Below are positions 1 to 8,757 of a DNA stretch of 24,324 bases, piece after piece; the stretch's first letter is position 1, and each line of letters starts with the position of its first letter. Position numbers and translations under genes: made by a program. The DNA comes from Lonsdalea quercina subsp. quercina (GTDB lineage: Bacteria; Pseudomonadota; Gammaproteobacteria; Enterobacterales; Enterobacteriaceae). The stretch is taken from contig NZ_JIBO01000006.1 in NCBI RefSeq assembly GCF_000688655.1, positions 492,438 to 516,761 on the forward strand, read 5' to 3'. The notes beneath the pieces were generated by a model. It searched no databases. It worked only from the letters and a program-made list of their open reading frames with translations, and was not told the origin of the DNA.

Positions 1-89
1 TCGAACGTCTGGTCGCTTATGTGACCGGCGTTCAAAACGTGAGAGATGTCATTCCGTTCCCACGTACTCCCCGCAACGCGAGCTTTTAA
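1..89 (+). CDS. asnS: Asparaginyl-tRNA synthetase, C-terminal end (partial)
   Basis: Only the last 28 codons are present. They read ERLVAYVTGVQNVRDV and end RTPRNASF before a TAA stop at 87-89. This matches the conserved C-terminus of class IIb AsnRS, where GFERL is motif 3 and supplies the ATP-binding arginine. The enzyme charges tRNA-Asn with asparagine in the cytoplasm. The rest of the gene lies left of the window. A strong terminator follows at once, and ompF comes next on the same strand, as in E. coli (asnS-ompF-aspC). The family call is secure despite the short fragment because both the motif and the downstream gene agree. Confidence 0.93.
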   Translation, partial: ERLVAYVTGVQNVRDVIPFPRTPRNASF

Positions 90-124
90 TAAAAGATTAA
101 TATAAGCAAAACAAATATCTAGCA

Positions 125-163
125 AAACGAAGGGGCCATTTGGAATGGCCCCTTCGTTTATTT
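125..163 (+). terminator. Rho-independent terminator of asnS
   Basis: A perfect 16-bp stem (125-140 with 144-159) closes a 3-base TGG loop. It is followed by TATTTT, with the T-rich stretch beginning inside the stem end. It lies 35 bases after the asnS stop. The left arm begins with an A-run, so some function on the minus strand is possible, but no minus-strand gene is seen here. Confidence 0.93.
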
Positions 164-187
164 TGCATTCTTGTAAAAAGTTCAGCG

Positions 188-252
188 TTTTTTACATTTT
201 GTAATACATATTTTCCAATAGTTACCTAATTACGAAGTTAGTATCATCTTTA
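188..252 (+). promoter_or_regulatory. OmpR-type binding region of the ompF promoter
   Basis: Tandem 20-base units resembling OmpR sites lie upstream of ompF. The unit at 191-210 reads TTTACATTTTGTAATACATA and is the clearest. The unit at 211-230 is similar (TTTTCCAATAGTTACC core). A weaker third unit spans 231-250. The arrangement and the flanking text (CATCTTTAGGGTAGC, then GAATGGAAAACTG..GCAGACACA) align with the E. coli ompF promoter, where OmpR-P binds F1-F3 above the -35. By that comparison transcription starts near 280, leaving a leader of about 100 bases. The third site and the exact start are inference. Confidence 0.7.
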
Positions 253-299
253 GGGTAGCTTAACGACCTAGCGAATGGAAAACTGCGTGCAGACACAGT

Positions 300-396
300 A
301 AGACATCACATTTGCTACAAAAGTTCCGTAGGAAATTTCTGAGGCAAATGTAGGTGTCCAATAACACCAATGAGGGTAACAATGATGAAGCGCAAT
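300..396 (+). promoter_or_regulatory. ompF leader with likely MicF antisense-RNA target
   Basis: The leader keeps short blocks that are conserved in E. coli ompF mRNA: AGTTCCGTA at about 323-331, GGTGTC at 353-358, and a ribosome-binding segment ATGAGGGTAAC at 370-380 leading into ATGATGAAG. In E. coli the small RNA MicF pairs across exactly this ribosome-binding site and start region to block OmpF translation. The target blocks are visible, but micF itself is not in this window, so regulation by MicF is inferred from conservation. Confidence 0.5.
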
Positions 397-1449
397 TTTC
401 TTGCAGTGGTAATCCCGGCTTTGTTAGCTGCAGGCGCAGCAAATGCAGCTGAAGTCTACAATAAAGACGGCAACAAGCTGGATCTTTACGGCAAAGTTGT
501 TGGCCTGCACTACTTCTCCAATGACGACGGTAATGATGGCGACCAAACTTATGCTCGTCTTGGCTTCAAAGGTGAAACTCAGATCACTAACGAACTGACC
601 GGCTACGGTCGTTTCGAGTACGAATTTAATGCGTCAGGCGCTGAAAACCAGAACGCTGCCGCAAGCAAAACGCGTTTCGCTTATGCTGGTTTCAAATTTG
701 GCGACTACGGCTCATTTGACTATGGCCGCAATCTGGGCATCGCCTACGACGGTATTTCTTACACCGACGTTCTGCCGGAATTTGGCAGTGACAGCCAGTA
801 TGCCGACAGCATCACGGGTCGCAGCTCTGGCGTAGCAACCTACCGCAACAAAAACTTCTTTGGTCTGGTTGATGGATGGGATTTCGCCGTTCAGTATCAG
901 GGTAAAAACGAAGGCGACCGTGACATTAAACGCCAGAATGGCGACGGCTGGGGCGTCTCTTCTTCCTATACCTCGCCAATCGGCGTGGGCGTAATCGGTT
1001 CTTATGAGACCGTTGACCGTACTACCGCTCAATCAGATGACGGTCACGGCGACCGCGCTGAAGCGTGGGCTACCGGTCTGAAATATGACGCTAACAGCGT
1101 TTATCTGGCCGCCACCTATGGTGAATACCGTAATCTGACCTACATCAACAAAGGTGTAGTTGCTACGACCAGCACAGCAGACAAAACCAAAGTCTTCGAA
1201 GCCGTTGCACAGTACACCTTTGACTTCGGCCTGACTCCGTCTCTGGGTTACGTTTCCGCGAAAGCAAAAGACGACTCTAACGGCAACAACGACTACGTCA
1301 GCAAATACGTCAGCCTGGGTGCTAACTACGCGTTCAACAAAAACATGTCTGTCTACACTGAATACGACATCAACCTGCTGGACAACGATAACGCATACGC
1401 CATCGCTAACGATGACCGCGTAGCACTGGGTGTTGTTTACCAGTTCTAA
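382..1449 (+). CDS. ompF: OmpF-type trimeric general porin
   Basis: This is a 355-residue outer-membrane diffusion porin for small hydrophilic solutes. It has a 22-residue signal peptide ([22 protein letters not shown], then AEVYNKDG), a Gram-negative porin beta-barrel with alternating strands, the loop-3 constriction sequence PEFG, and the terminal VVYQF whose final Phe is used for barrel assembly. An ATG at 370 would give a longer frame. The start at 382 is preferred because it has GAGGG at 372-376 and reproduces the E. coli MMKRN start. The motif after PEFG is S-D, where E. coli OmpF has G-D, and the external loops differ. It lies between asnS and aspC as in E. coli, has an OmpR-like upstream region, and ends at its own terminator. 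Telling OmpF from OmpC or PhoE rests mainly on this context. Confidence 0.93.
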   Translation: MMKRNFLAVVIPALLAAGAANAAEVYNKDGNKLDLYGKVVGLHYFSNDDGNDGDQTYARLGFKGETQITNELTGYGRFEYEFNASGAENQNAAASKTRFAYAGFKFGDYGSFDYGRNLGIAYDGISYTDVLPEFGSDSQYADSITGRSSGVATYRNKNFFGLVDGWDFAVQYQGKNEGDRDIKRQNGDGWGVSSSYTSPIGVGVIGSYETVDRTTAQSDDGHGDRAEAWATGLKYDANSVYLAATYGEYRNLTYINKGVVATTSTADKTKVFEAVAQYTFDFGLTPSLGYVSAKAKDDSNGNNDYVSKYVSLGANYAFNKNMSVYTEYDINLLDNDNAYAIANDDRVALGVVYQF

Positions 1450-1510
1450 TCTGCGTAAAGCTTATCTGCCTTAATTTGGTAGTTTAGTTTATAAACCAGG
1501 TCAAGATTGC

Positions 1511-1543
1511 ACGCCAGTTGGTATATCCAACTGGCGTTTTAGT
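1511..1543 (+). terminator. Rho-independent terminator of ompF
   Basis: An 11-bp perfect stem (1511-1521 with 1527-1537) around a TATAT loop is followed by TTTTAGTTT. It lies 61 bases after the ompF stop and separates ompF from aspC. Confidence 0.9.
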
Positions 1544-1611
1544 TTGCGTAAAAGCAAACATTCTGTTTGCCAGCACGTATTCTCCCTTTCCTAATAATTG
1601 TCATTTCTTTG

Positions 1612-1627
1612 ATGCAAACGGTTGGCA
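1612..1627. promoter_or_regulatory. Possible PurR-like operator upstream of aspC
   Basis: ATGCAAACGGTTGGCA matches the PurR consensus (ANGCAANCGNTTNCNT) at 10 of 12 fixed positions, and the central CG with GCAA on one side is intact. It lies 65 bases before the aspC start. Other LacI-family proteins recognise related sequences, and a match of this quality can arise by chance. It is listed as a candidate only. Confidence 0.2.
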
Positions 1628-1692
1628 AAGCCTGATGCTAGCGTTAACCTGCTAGCTCTCTTGCTTAAATTCAGTCACGGAACTACTGCGCA

Positions 1693-2883
1693 ATGTTTGA
1701 AAAAATCTCTGCTGCTCCAGCCGACCCGATTCTTGGGTTGGCCGATCTCTTTCGCGCTGACGAGCGTCCTCATAAAATCAATCTGGGTATCGGTGTTTAT
1801 AAGGACGAAACCGGTAAAACGCCTGTATTAACCAGCGTAAAAAAAGCAGAACAATATTTACTCGAAAACGAAGTCAGCAAAAACTATCTCAGCATCGACG
1901 GCTTACCGGAGTTTGCACTCCGCACGCAAGAGTTGCTGTTCGGTAAAGATAACGACATCATCACGAATAAACGAGCTAGGACGGCCCAAACCCCAGGTGG
2001 TACAGGCGCACTCCGGGTCGCGGCAGATTTTATTGCGCACAACACCACGGCTAAACGTGTTTGGATCAGCAATCCAACCTGGCCTAACCACAAAAACGTA
2101 TTTGCCGCGGTCGGGCTGGAAGTGTGTGACTACGACTATTACGACGCCAATACCCATCAACTGGACTTTGATGGCATGGTGGCAAGCCTGAACGCGGCTC
2201 AGGCGGGAGATATCGTTTTATTTCACGGTTGCTGCCATAACCCTACTGGGATTGACCCTACGGCAGAGCAGTGGGCTAAGTTAGCGTCACTATCACAGCA
2301 GAAAGGCTGGTTACCTTTGTTCGATTTCGCCTATCAGGGATTTGCGAATGGTTTGGATGAAGATGCTCAGGGCCTGCGGACTTTCGCCGCTAACCATCAG
2401 GAACTGTTGGTCGCAAGTTCCTACTCCAAAAATTTCGGCCTGTATAACGAACGTGTGGGCGCCTGCACATTGATTGCAGCAGAGAGTGCAATTGCCGATA
2501 CCGCATTTAGCCAGATAAAAGCGGCGATTCGAGCAAACTACTCTAACCCGCCTTCTCATGGCGCTGCCGTAGTCGCGACGATTCTCTCTAACGATGTTCT
2601 GCGCGGGATCTGGGAACAGGAACTAACGGCGATGCGTGAACGTATCCAGCGGATGCGTCAGCTTTTCGTGAACACCCTTCAGGAAAAAGGCGCCCAACAA
2701 GACTTCTCTTTCATTATCCAGCAGAACGGTATGTTCTCATTTAGTGGACTTAACAAAGATCAGGTCACTCGCCTTCGCGATGAATTCGGCGTTTACGCCG
2801 TTAATTCCGGGCGAGTCAACGTAGCAGGGATGACCCCAGAAAACATGGCTCCGCTGTGTGAGGCGATCGTTGCCGTGCTATAA
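1693..2883 (+). CDS. aspC: Aspartate aminotransferase (aromatic side activity likely)
   Basis: This 396-residue PLP enzyme interconverts aspartate plus 2-oxoglutarate with oxaloacetate plus glutamate in the cytoplasm. The length equals E. coli AspC. Family Ia aminotransferase landmarks are visible: [15 protein letters not shown] near residues 32-46, NPTWPNH at 127-133, the PLP-contacting HNPTG (N183), D211 in FDFAYQGF, the Schiff-base lysine K246 in SYSKNFGLY, and the substrate arginine in the C-terminal SGRVNVAG segment. TyrB is the nearest alternative, but the sequence and the place next to ompF and gloC favour AspC. It has its own upstream region (1544-1692) containing a GCTAGC/GCTAGC hairpin at 1637-1656 and a weak GGA ribosome site. 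It converges on gloC through a shared terminator. Confidence 0.96.
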   Translation: MFEKISAAPADPILGLADLFRADERPHKINLGIGVYKDETGKTPVLTSVKKAEQYLLENEVSKNYLSIDGLPEFALRTQELLFGKDNDIITNKRARTAQTPGGTGALRVAADFIAHNTTAKRVWISNPTWPNHKNVFAAVGLEVCDYDYYDANTHQLDFDGMVASLNAAQAGDIVLFHGCCHNPTGIDPTAEQWAKLASLSQQKGWLPLFDFAYQGFANGLDEDAQGLRTFAANHQELLVASSYSKNFGLYNERVGACTLIAAESAIADTAFSQIKAAIRANYSNPPSHGAAVVATILSNDVLRGIWEQELTAMRERIQRMRQLFVNTLQEKGAQQDFSFIIQQNGMFSFSGLNKDQVTRLRDEFGVYAVNSGRVNVAGMTPENMAPLCEAIVAVL

Positions 2884-2903
2884 ACAAGCGAATCTGTGAA
2901 CAT

Positions 2904-2944
2904 GAAAAAAGCCAGTCCGGTTGACGCCGAACTGGCTTTTTTTT
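2904..2944. terminator. Bidirectional terminator between aspC and gloC
   Basis: GCCAGTcCGG (2911-2920) pairs with CCGaACTGGC (2927-2936), with one C/A mismatch and a TTGACG loop. An A-run (2905-2910) precedes it and a T-run (2937-2944) follows it. It can therefore end aspC on the plus strand and gloC, which stops at 2979, on the minus strand. Confidence 0.88.
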
Positions 2945-2978
2945 CAACTCGCCTGAGATTGAATCGGCAATCAATGCT

Positions 2979-3623
2979 TTATCCGACGGTGATTCCCTGC
3001 AAAAACGGGTTAGTCCGGCGTTCTTCACCGAAGGTCGACATCGGCCCGTGTCCGGGAATAAAGGTGACATCATCGCCAAGCGGTAACAGCTTTGCCGAAA
3101 TTGATTGAATCAACGCCTCATGATTTCCCTGTGGGAAGTCACTGCGGCCGACCCCTCCCCTGAAGATAACATCCCCGGAAATAGCCAGTCGGTCAGATTC
3201 ACTAAAGAAGACGATGTGGCCCGGCGTATGCCCTGGGCAGTGCAACACAGAAAGCGACACGTCACCAATAGTGACCGTGTCGCCCTCTCCTAACCACTCA
3301 TCTGGCGTCAACGATTGGCAATCATCAAGACCAAACATCCGACTTTGTGCCGGCAGACCGTCAAGCCAGAATGCATCGGCACGCTGCGGGCCTTTGATGG
3401 GCACCTGATAATACTCAGCAAGCTCTGCGGCGGCGCCAACGTGATCCAGATGGCCATGGGTCAAAAGAATTTGCTTAACCGTCACATCGGCTTGAGTCAC
3501 GGCTAGTTTGATCTTTTCCGCGTCACCGCCGGGATCGACTAGAGCCGCTTCACCGCTTGCCTCAGACCACAGCAAGGTACAGTTCTGGCTAAATGCCGTC
3601 ACAGGAATAATTTGATATTTCAT
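2979..3623 (-). CDS. gloC: Hydroxyacylglutathione hydrolase GloC (type II glyoxalase, YcbL)
   Basis: This 214-residue metallo-beta-lactamase-fold hydrolase cleaves S-lactoylglutathione to lactate and glutathione, the second step of methylglyoxal detoxification. The metal ligands are complete: THGHLDH (H56, H58, D60, H61), H132 in CPGHTPGH, D151 in SGDVIF and H192 in PGHGP. It lacks the long C-terminal substrate-binding domain of classical GloB, which fits the short GloC/YcbL branch. It starts with ATG at 3623, four bases after a GGAG. It follows mepK on the same strand with a 65-base gap that contains a hairpin, and it ends at the bidirectional terminator shared with aspC. The order ldtD-mepK-gloC is the same as in E. 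coli. Confidence 0.94.
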   Translation of the reverse strand: MKYQIIPVTAFSQNCTLLWSEASGEAALVDPGGDAEKIKLAVTQADVTVKQILLTHGHLDHVGAAAELAEYYQVPIKGPQRADAFWLDGLPAQSRMFGLDDCQSLTPDEWLGEGDTVTIGDVSLSVLHCPGHTPGHIVFFSESDRLAISGDVIFRGGVGRSDFPQGNHEALIQSISAKLLPLGDDVTFIPGHGPMSTFGEERRTNPFLQGITVG

Positions 3624-3640
3624 ATCGCTCCGCTTTTGCT

Positions 3641-3674
3641 CCCGCAGCCCGTGTTATATCAACATCGCTGCGGG
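3641..3674. repeat. Inverted repeat between mepK and gloC
   Basis: CCCGCAGC (3641-3648) pairs with GCTGCGGG (3667-3674) across an 18-base loop. No T-tract follows on the minus strand, the direction of the genes. It is therefore more likely an intercistronic mRNA structure than a terminator. The plus-strand side is pyrimidine-rich (TATTTTCTTTTT), but no plus-strand gene ends here. Confidence 0.4.
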
Positions 3675-3688
3675 CTATTTTCTTTTTC

Positions 3689-4237
3689 TTACCAGGTGCG
3701 CGCAGGGCCTGTATCAATGTGTACAAAGTTACTGCGTGGATAGTATCCAACGCCACCGGCTCGCATTTTGACAGCCGCTTTGCGTATATTCGCCAGTTGT
3801 ACGCCTTCGATATGAAAATCCATCGCTTTGCCCTGCGTATGATAGCTTTGTTTAGCCACGCCACGGCTGTGAGAGCGGAGGTCTTCATTCGTGCCACGCG
3901 AGCGGTAACCCGAGATCAGCTGCACCGGCTTATTGTTTCCCAACATGACCTGTAATCGATATAACTGATCAAAAAGTTGCGGATCGATGCTTTTGATTTT
4001 ATTAGCGCGATAATCGCGGAAGAAATAATCTAATCGAGTAAGTTCTTCTTTTATATAACGTCGCCCATCGAAAAACTCTGCTTTTAGACGTTCGCCTGTA
4101 TTGAGATTATTGAGAGTTAAAATTCGAGGACGTGCAGTAGATAATGAGGCGAGTGACTGACCAGGCAGCAAGGCTATGCCCAGAGCAGCCCCTCCGAGCG
4201 TCAACCATTTGCGACGATGGTTATCAATGTGTTCCAT
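3689..4237 (-). CDS. mepK: Murein DD-endopeptidase-like MepK (YcbK), cuts 3-3 crosslinks
   Basis: This 182-residue peptidase M15/DUF882 protein acts on peptidoglycan in the periplasm. In E. coli, MepK cleaves mDAP-mDAP (3-3) crosslinks. The N-terminus carries a twin-arginine-like signal (NHRRKWLTLGG, then a hydrophobic stretch to about residue 30), consistent with Tat export of E. coli YcbK. The zinc-site pattern of the family is present: H133 and D140 in SYHTQGKAMDFH, and HID at 173-175 in NFVHIDTG. YRANKIKSIDPQLFDQLYRLQ and QLISGYRS are also family-typical. It lies downstream of ldtD on the same strand after a 166-base gap that contains a short palindrome at 4369-4383. Pairing an enzyme that makes 3-3 bonds with one that cuts them is functionally coherent. 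Confidence 0.93.
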   Translation of the reverse strand: MEHIDNHRRKWLTLGGAALGIALLPGQSLASLSTARPRILTLNNLNTGERLKAEFFDGRRYIKEELTRLDYFFRDYRANKIKSIDPQLFDQLYRLQVMLGNNKPVQLISGYRSRGTNEDLRSHSRGVAKQSYHTQGKAMDFHIEGVQLANIRKAAVKMRAGGVGYYPRSNFVHIDTGPARTW

Positions 4238-4403
4238 ATGGCAATATTACCCAGGCTAATAATCGGTGTAAGGGCACAAAACGCGCACCGTTTCGAACCT
4301 TAACCGTCGAAACATGCCGAGTCAACCCGCCTTGCAGCGAGGAGTGGTAAGCGCCCCGCCCCCGGCACCGGCTGACTCAGCCGTAACTCACGGAAATCCT
4401 TGG

Positions 4404-6122
4404 TTACTGCAATAATAACCCTACTTTGGACAGCATGGATTCACCGGTTTTGGACCGGCCATCATAATTGTAAATATCTGTGCGATATTGGGCTTTGCCA
4501 TCCTCTGCGACCCAAGCCGTCAGGTAGTAGAAATTGACCGGAATACGCTTGCGCATGGTGACATAGGTTGTATTACCCTCTTCTAAAGTCGAGGACACCC
4601 GCGCGCTATTCCAACCTGCATCCTGCAACAGCAGCCCGGCCAGCTCAGCGGCCTTATTGACTCGCACACACCCCGAACTCAATGCCCGAATATCTTTATG
4701 AAACAGATTGTGATTCGGCGTGTCATGCAAATAGATAGCTTCCGAGTTCGGCATATTGAATTTGTAACGCCCCAGCGAATTAGTGCTTCCCGGAGCCTGG
4801 CGCAGACGATAAGGGAATCGCTCAGCTGATACCTGAGACCAATCGATCATGGTCGGGTCAATCGGCTGAGCATTCTCACTCCAATCAGACAACAGCGTGT
4901 AACCGTGACGCTGTAAATATCCTGGGTCCATAATCACCTTGGGAATGATGTCCTGACGGGTCAGCGTCGTCGGCACATTCCAGGGCGGATTGACCACCAC
5001 ATTAACCAATGCACTGCTCATCAACGGAGTTTTACGTTTCGGCTGCCCGACAATCACTCGGGAGGATAAAATTTCGGCGCCGTTCTGGTAATAGGTCAGC
5101 GAAAAGTTGGGAATGTTGACCAAAATACCGTTCGATACATTATCGGGGATTAATCGCAGCCGCTGAATGTTCAGCGCCAGCAACGTTGCTCGCGTTTGCG
5201 ACGACACATTCAGCCAGTCTTTTGTCCGCTTCCCAATCGCACCATCATCTTGTAAACCGTGCCAATGTTGAAAACGCTTAACGGCATCCACCAGTTCCCC
5301 CGTGTAGACGTTTGTTGCCCCTGATGGCGCAGAGGCAATGCTGCCATCAGTCGAAGGGGATTCATTGAACAGCGGCAACGTAGTCGCATTCGAGGCCAAC
5401 ATGCCGGTGCGTTGCAAAATCTCCTGCAGAGCCGGCAACTCGCTGCTTTGATCGCCCGGACGAAGGGTGCCGCCAAGCTGCAATTTGGGCCACGGACGTT
5501 TGTCCAACAAGCTCGCCTTCAACGCTTCATGCATCTTCACATATTGGGAGTGCCGCGGAGCCAGGCTGGCGACGAATTCTGCGCTACGACCTTCTTTAAC
5601 CGCATTTTGCCATTCGGTAATCAGCCCTGACGGCGGTAAAGATAGCGTATAGGGCACATTGGCGTATAACCAGTTGCTCCCGTTTTTGTCCACACCTGAG
5701 ACGTATTGCAGGTAGCCCAACATCGCATCGGATAGCACCCGATCCCTCGCCAATCCGGCCAGTTTGGGATCGGTCAACCAGGAAACCCACGTTGTGAACT
5801 GTGGCTGAATGCCCGCGAGGGCCAACTCGGCTAATTGTTGTTGGAATGCATTAACGGCTCGACTATCTGACCACATAGGCTGCTCAGCCGTTTGCGTATA
5901 CAGCCCGCGCAGCGCAGAGCCATAATGCAGCGTTATGCCTGCGGGCAATGGCCCCGCCAGACCGGTAGTTGCAGGCGCAGCGGTGGATATTGGCGTCGTC
6001 GTCCCTGACAGCATGGTTTGTGTGGCCGCCTGGGCTGAAAACGCAATCAGGCCGCCAAGACAAAGCGCGCCTCCCGTTATGCCCAGCCTTAGACCCTGCA
6101 TTTTTCTTTTTGCTAACAACAT
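4404..6122 (-). CDS. ldtD: L,D-transpeptidase LdtD (YcbB)
   Basis: This protein of about 572 residues forms 3-3 mDAP-mDAP peptidoglycan crosslinks in the periplasm. From the chosen start it has a signal peptide (basic KRK, hydrophobic core to about residue 30, AQA before the cut), an N-terminal scaffold, a peptidoglycan-binding repeat (ELVDAVKRFQ..DGAIG..T at about 276-305), and a YkuD catalytic domain at about 330-510. That domain holds H466 in YLHDTPNH and the nucleophile C485 in SSGCVRVN. The frame is open for 29 more codons upstream. The ATG at 6122 is preferred because AGGGGA sits seven bases before it and the signal peptide then begins at once. E. coli LdtD has 615 residues. The linker between the repeat and the scaffold is shorter here. 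In E. coli the other neighbour is mukB. Here it is selO. Confidence 0.94.
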   Translation of the reverse strand: MLLAKRKMQGLRLGITGGALCLGGLIAFSAQAATQTMLSGTTTPISTAAPATTGLAGPLPAGITLHYGSALRGLYTQTAEQPMWSDSRAVNAFQQQLAELALAGIQPQFTTWVSWLTDPKLAGLARDRVLSDAMLGYLQYVSGVDKNGSNWLYANVPYTLSLPPSGLITEWQNAVKEGRSAEFVASLAPRHSQYVKMHEALKASLLDKRPWPKLQLGGTLRPGDQSSELPALQEILQRTGMLASNATTLPLFNESPSTDGSIASAPSGATNVYTGELVDAVKRFQHWHGLQDDGAIGKRTKDWLNVSSQTRATLLALNIQRLRLIPDNVSNGILVNIPNFSLTYYQNGAEILSSRVIVGQPKRKTPLMSSALVNVVVNPPWNVPTTLTRQDIIPKVIMDPGYLQRHGYTLLSDWSENAQPIDPTMIDWSQVSAERFPYRLRQAPGSTNSLGRYKFNMPNSEAIYLHDTPNHNLFHKDIRALSSGCVRVNKAAELAGLLLQDAGWNSARVSSTLEEGNTTYVTMRKRIPVNFYYLTAWVAEDGKAQYRTDIYNYDGRSKTGESMLSKVGLLLQ

Positions 6123-6467
6123 CCAATAATCCCCTGTTTTTACCTTACCGAATTCAGTACTCGCCCTTGCCGCATTATGGAAAGAGATTTTGCATTTGCG
6201 GAAAGTCACGGCGCTTTGTGGAAAAGAAACCTGTCTGATGAGGAGCGGGTGTGAATTCAGATTGCTTTAAACGCTAGTATATAAACAGAAAATAATTTTT
6301 GCTTCAGAAGGAATGAACTTATTTTGTAGAAACTTGTCTCCTCAGGAGGAATTTGTTTGCAAAATAACCTGATTCGCTTCAAGTCAGGCATTTCCGCATG
6401 CAAACAAGCAGCCCTGCAAATGCCTCGGCCTCGACAAACCCACTCCTTGTGTTAGCGGCCTTACCGT
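6123..6467. other. Gene-free interval between selO and ldtD
   Basis: These 345 bases hold the ldtD upstream region and the DNA after the selO stop. An inverted repeat AGGCATTT (6387-6394) / AAATGCCT (6418-6425) lies 43 bases past the selO stop. A second small palindrome, TCCTCAGGAGGA, sits near 6342-6353. A minus-strand TATACT (plus 6276-6281) could be a -10 for ldtD, but no convincing -35 accompanies it. I see no coding capacity and no T-tract terminator for selO. By comparison with E. coli, a rearrangement junction falls in this interval. Confidence 0.6.
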
Positions 6468-7919
6468 TTAGCTGGAGCAAGATATTTCTAGATGCTTTCC
6501 CCATTCGGGGGGAGGCGCTGATAGTTCAGCCAAATCCGGCTGTGCCTCGAAAGGATGACTGATGGCCCGATGTAGACGCGTCAACGTACTCATATCATCC
6601 CGCTCAGCGCCTTCGATGGCCTGCTGCGCCAGATAGTTACGCAATACGTAAGTCGGATTTGCTTTGTACATGCTTTCGCGTCGCGCAGTATCATCAGCAG
6701 GCTCCAAGCGTAAGCGACGGCGATACGCGCCAAACCAACGATCGAAAGCTTTGCGGTCGATAAATTCGTCACGAAGGGGCGAACGTCCATTTTGCACTTC
6801 CGTCTCGGACAGCAGCAGGAAAGTCCGATGGTAGTCGCCTTTTTCCTGTTGCAAGAGCCGGAACAACCCCGTCAGAATATCATTGTCCGCATGTTCTGCT
6901 GATGAGAAGCCAAGCTTAGCCCGCATCAGGTCGCCGTACTGCTGCATTAATACCGGCGCGTAGCGATCTAACGCGGATTGCAATGTCTCAGGCGGCATGA
7001 GTCCAGAGAGCGACTGGGCCAGCCGATGCAAATTCCACTGGGCCGCAGCAGGCTGATTATCAAAAGAGTAGCGCCCTTGATAGTCAGAGTGGTTACAGAT
7101 GAAATGAGGATCGTAATCGTCCAGAAACCCGAAGGGACCGTAGTCAATCGTCATACCAAGAATGGACATATTATCGGTATTCATGACGCCATGCGCAAAG
7201 CCTACCGACTGCCAATGTGCGATGAGACGCGCGGTGCGCTCCACTACGTCGGTAAACCACAGCCGATATTTGTCTGATTCCTGGTGCCACTGCGGCCAAT
7301 GATGCTCAATAACAAAATCGGCCAACTGACGCACCTTGTCCGGTTTACGGCGATAATAGAAGTGTTCAAAATGGCCAAAGCGCACATGACTTTCCGCTAT
7401 TCGCAGTAACATTGCGCCCCGTTCCTCCGTTTCACGTCGCACCGCTTGTTCACTCGTAGAGATAGTCAGGGCGCGGGTCGTCGGTATCCCTAAAGCATGT
7501 AATGCCTCGGAGGCCAAAAACTCGCGGACCACAGAACGGAGCACGGCGCGCCCATCCCCTTGACGTGAATAGGGCGTTTTTCCCGCGCCCTTGAGATGCC
7601 AGTCGACGTGGCGTCCATCGGCCAACTGCTGTTCGCCTAATAAAATTCCGCGGCCATCCCCCAATTGTCCCGCCCAAACGCCAAACTGATGTCCGCTGTA
7701 AACCTGAGCAATAGGCTCCATTCCCGGCAGACTTTTTTCACCGCACCAAATAGGGCTGTTCTCGGGCGTAAACCAGTCAGCGGACAGTCCGAGTTCGTCG
7801 GCTAGCGCTTCGCTGTGATAAAGCAGCCTGCCCCCCTGCAACGGGGAAGGTTTCAATGGGGCGTAAAAGCCGGGCAGTTGCTGGTAATAACGATTATTGA
7901 ATTTAGGGGGGTACGGCAT
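6468..7919 (-). CDS. selO: Protein adenylyltransferase SelO (YdiU)
   Basis: This 483-residue pseudokinase-fold enzyme transfers AMP from ATP to Ser, Thr or Tyr of target proteins. In E. coli it is linked to redox control. Conserved SelO motifs are visible: [17 protein letters not shown] (74-90), [23 protein letters not shown] with K110 (107-129), and HGVMNTDN and [14 protein letters not shown], with N250 and D259 as likely metal ligands and D249 as the likely base. The C-terminus ends in SCSS before TAA. The residue that is selenocysteine in some SelO proteins is an ordinary cysteine (TGC) here. The start is supported by AGAGGA eight bases upstream. It follows a ydiV-like gene by 103 bases, as in the E. 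coli nlpC-ydiV-ydiU order. Confidence 0.95.
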   Translation of the reverse strand: MPYPPKFNNRYYQQLPGFYAPLKPSPLQGGRLLYHSEALADELGLSADWFTPENSPIWCGEKSLPGMEPIAQVYSGHQFGVWAGQLGDGRGILLGEQQLADGRHVDWHLKGAGKTPYSRQGDGRAVLRSVVREFLASEALHALGIPTTRALTISTSEQAVRRETEERGAMLLRIAESHVRFGHFEHFYYRRKPDKVRQLADFVIEHHWPQWHQESDKYRLWFTDVVERTARLIAHWQSVGFAHGVMNTDNMSILGMTIDYGPFGFLDDYDPHFICNHSDYQGRYSFDNQPAAAQWNLHRLAQSLSGLMPPETLQSALDRYAPVLMQQYGDLMRAKLGFSSAEHADNDILTGLFRLLQQEKGDYHRTFLLLSETEVQNGRSPLRDEFIDRKAFDRWFGAYRRRLRLEPADDTARRESMYKANPTYVLRNYLAQQAIEGAERDDMSTLTRLHRAISHPFEAQPDLAELSAPPPEWGKHLEISCSS

Positions 7920-8022
7920 GGTCGGGTCCTCTCTTTACCGCAGTGTAGAGCGGAGCTAAAGGAATTAACACCGAGTAAAGATAAGGATATTCATGACCGA
8001 AAAAAGGGCATTGCCGATAGAT

Positions 8023-8757
8023 TTACCCGTAACACACCGCAGCAGGCAGTTTCTGATCCAGCTGGTCTAACGGCACCGCAGGCCACAACTGCCCCTGAAC
8101 GCCACTGATGTCTAGATCGTACGACTGCTCAAGCAGTGCTGGGCTGTCAATGCCCTGAGCAATCACCATCATACCGGAGTTGTGCTTTTTGATGACACTC
8201 AGCATGGGGTTGATCATGGAGACTTCCGTCGGACGCGCTAATAAGCGTTGAACGAAACGAGGATCCAATTTTACATGGCGAAATAAGCCATCATAGAATG
8301 GTTTCAAATTGGTTTTTCCAGATCCGAAATTATCCAACCACAAATTGAATAATTGACTCAGCGCCAGAATATTAGGATTTTCCTTACCTTGGTCGAGGTT
8401 GGGATAAATCTCATTAATTTCGAGTTGGATAAAAGAAAGTGCGCTAAGCGTATCTTTAATTTTTTCATCCCGAATGATTAATTCAGACAACGCGCGATCG
8501 ATCTTGAGCAAAACCATTACCTGATTATCGCGAAACCAAGAAGCTTTGCTTTTAATAATAAGAAGTTGTTCTTTAAATAAGGCGATTTTCTGCGATCTAT
8601 CGAGCAGGCTCAACAAGATGCTGTGAGGCATAGTCAGGTTGCCGGCGGCGCTGTGGAAGCGGCCAGTCATTTCCACGGCCAGCAGCCGGGCATCTAGGCT
8701 ATAGACCGGCGAAAATAGATAGTTGCTGATATACTCCACATCAAGCTGGATACGCAT
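8023..8757 (-). CDS. ydiV: YdiV-like degenerate EAL-domain regulator
   Basis: This 244-residue single-domain EAL-family protein aligns along its whole length with E. coli YdiV (237 residues), for example NPNILALSQLF, LKPFYDGLFRHVKLD and GVQGQLWPAVP near the C-terminus. The EAL signature has become E29-M-T, and the other acidic metal ligands of active c-di-GMP phosphodiesterases are not evident. It is therefore probably non-catalytic. E. coli and Salmonella YdiV bind FlhD and repress flagellar genes. The same role here is inference from homology and from the nlpC-ydiV-selO order. The coding sequence is noticeably more A+T-rich than its neighbours. No clear Shine-Dalgarno precedes the ATG (AATTCTGGCCAAACACT upstream), so translation may be weak, as reported for E. 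coli ydiV. Confidence 0.85.
   Translation of the reverse strand: MRIQLDVEYISNYLFSPVYSLDARLLAVEMTGRFHSAAGNLTMPHSILLSLLDRSQKIALFKEQLLIIKSKASWFRDNQVMVLLKIDRALSELIIRDEKIKDTLSALSFIQLEINEIYPNLDQGKENPNILALSQLFNLWLDNFGSGKTNLKPFYDGLFRHVKLDPRFVQRLLARPTEVSMINPMLSVIKKHNSGMMVIAQGIDSPALLEQSYDLDISGVQGQLWPAVPLDQLDQKLPAAVCYG

Noticed and set aside
260..442. 60-codon minus-strand frame across the ompF leader and signal peptide
   Set aside because: It overlaps the conserved ompF leader and start, has no ribosome site and no recognisable product.
4369..4383. Palindrome CGGCTGACTCAGCCG between ldtD and mepK as a terminator
   Set aside because: The loop is too short for a stable hairpin of full length and no T-tract follows on either strand.
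6127..6152. Possible CpxR box (GTAAGGTAAAAA) just before ldtD
   Set aside because: The two GTAA units are directly adjacent, not spaced by about five bases, and they overlap the leader next to the ribosome site.
6468..6482. Possible selenocysteine at the SelO C-terminus
   Set aside because: The codon is TGC (Cys) and the stop is TAA, so no recoded TGA is involved.
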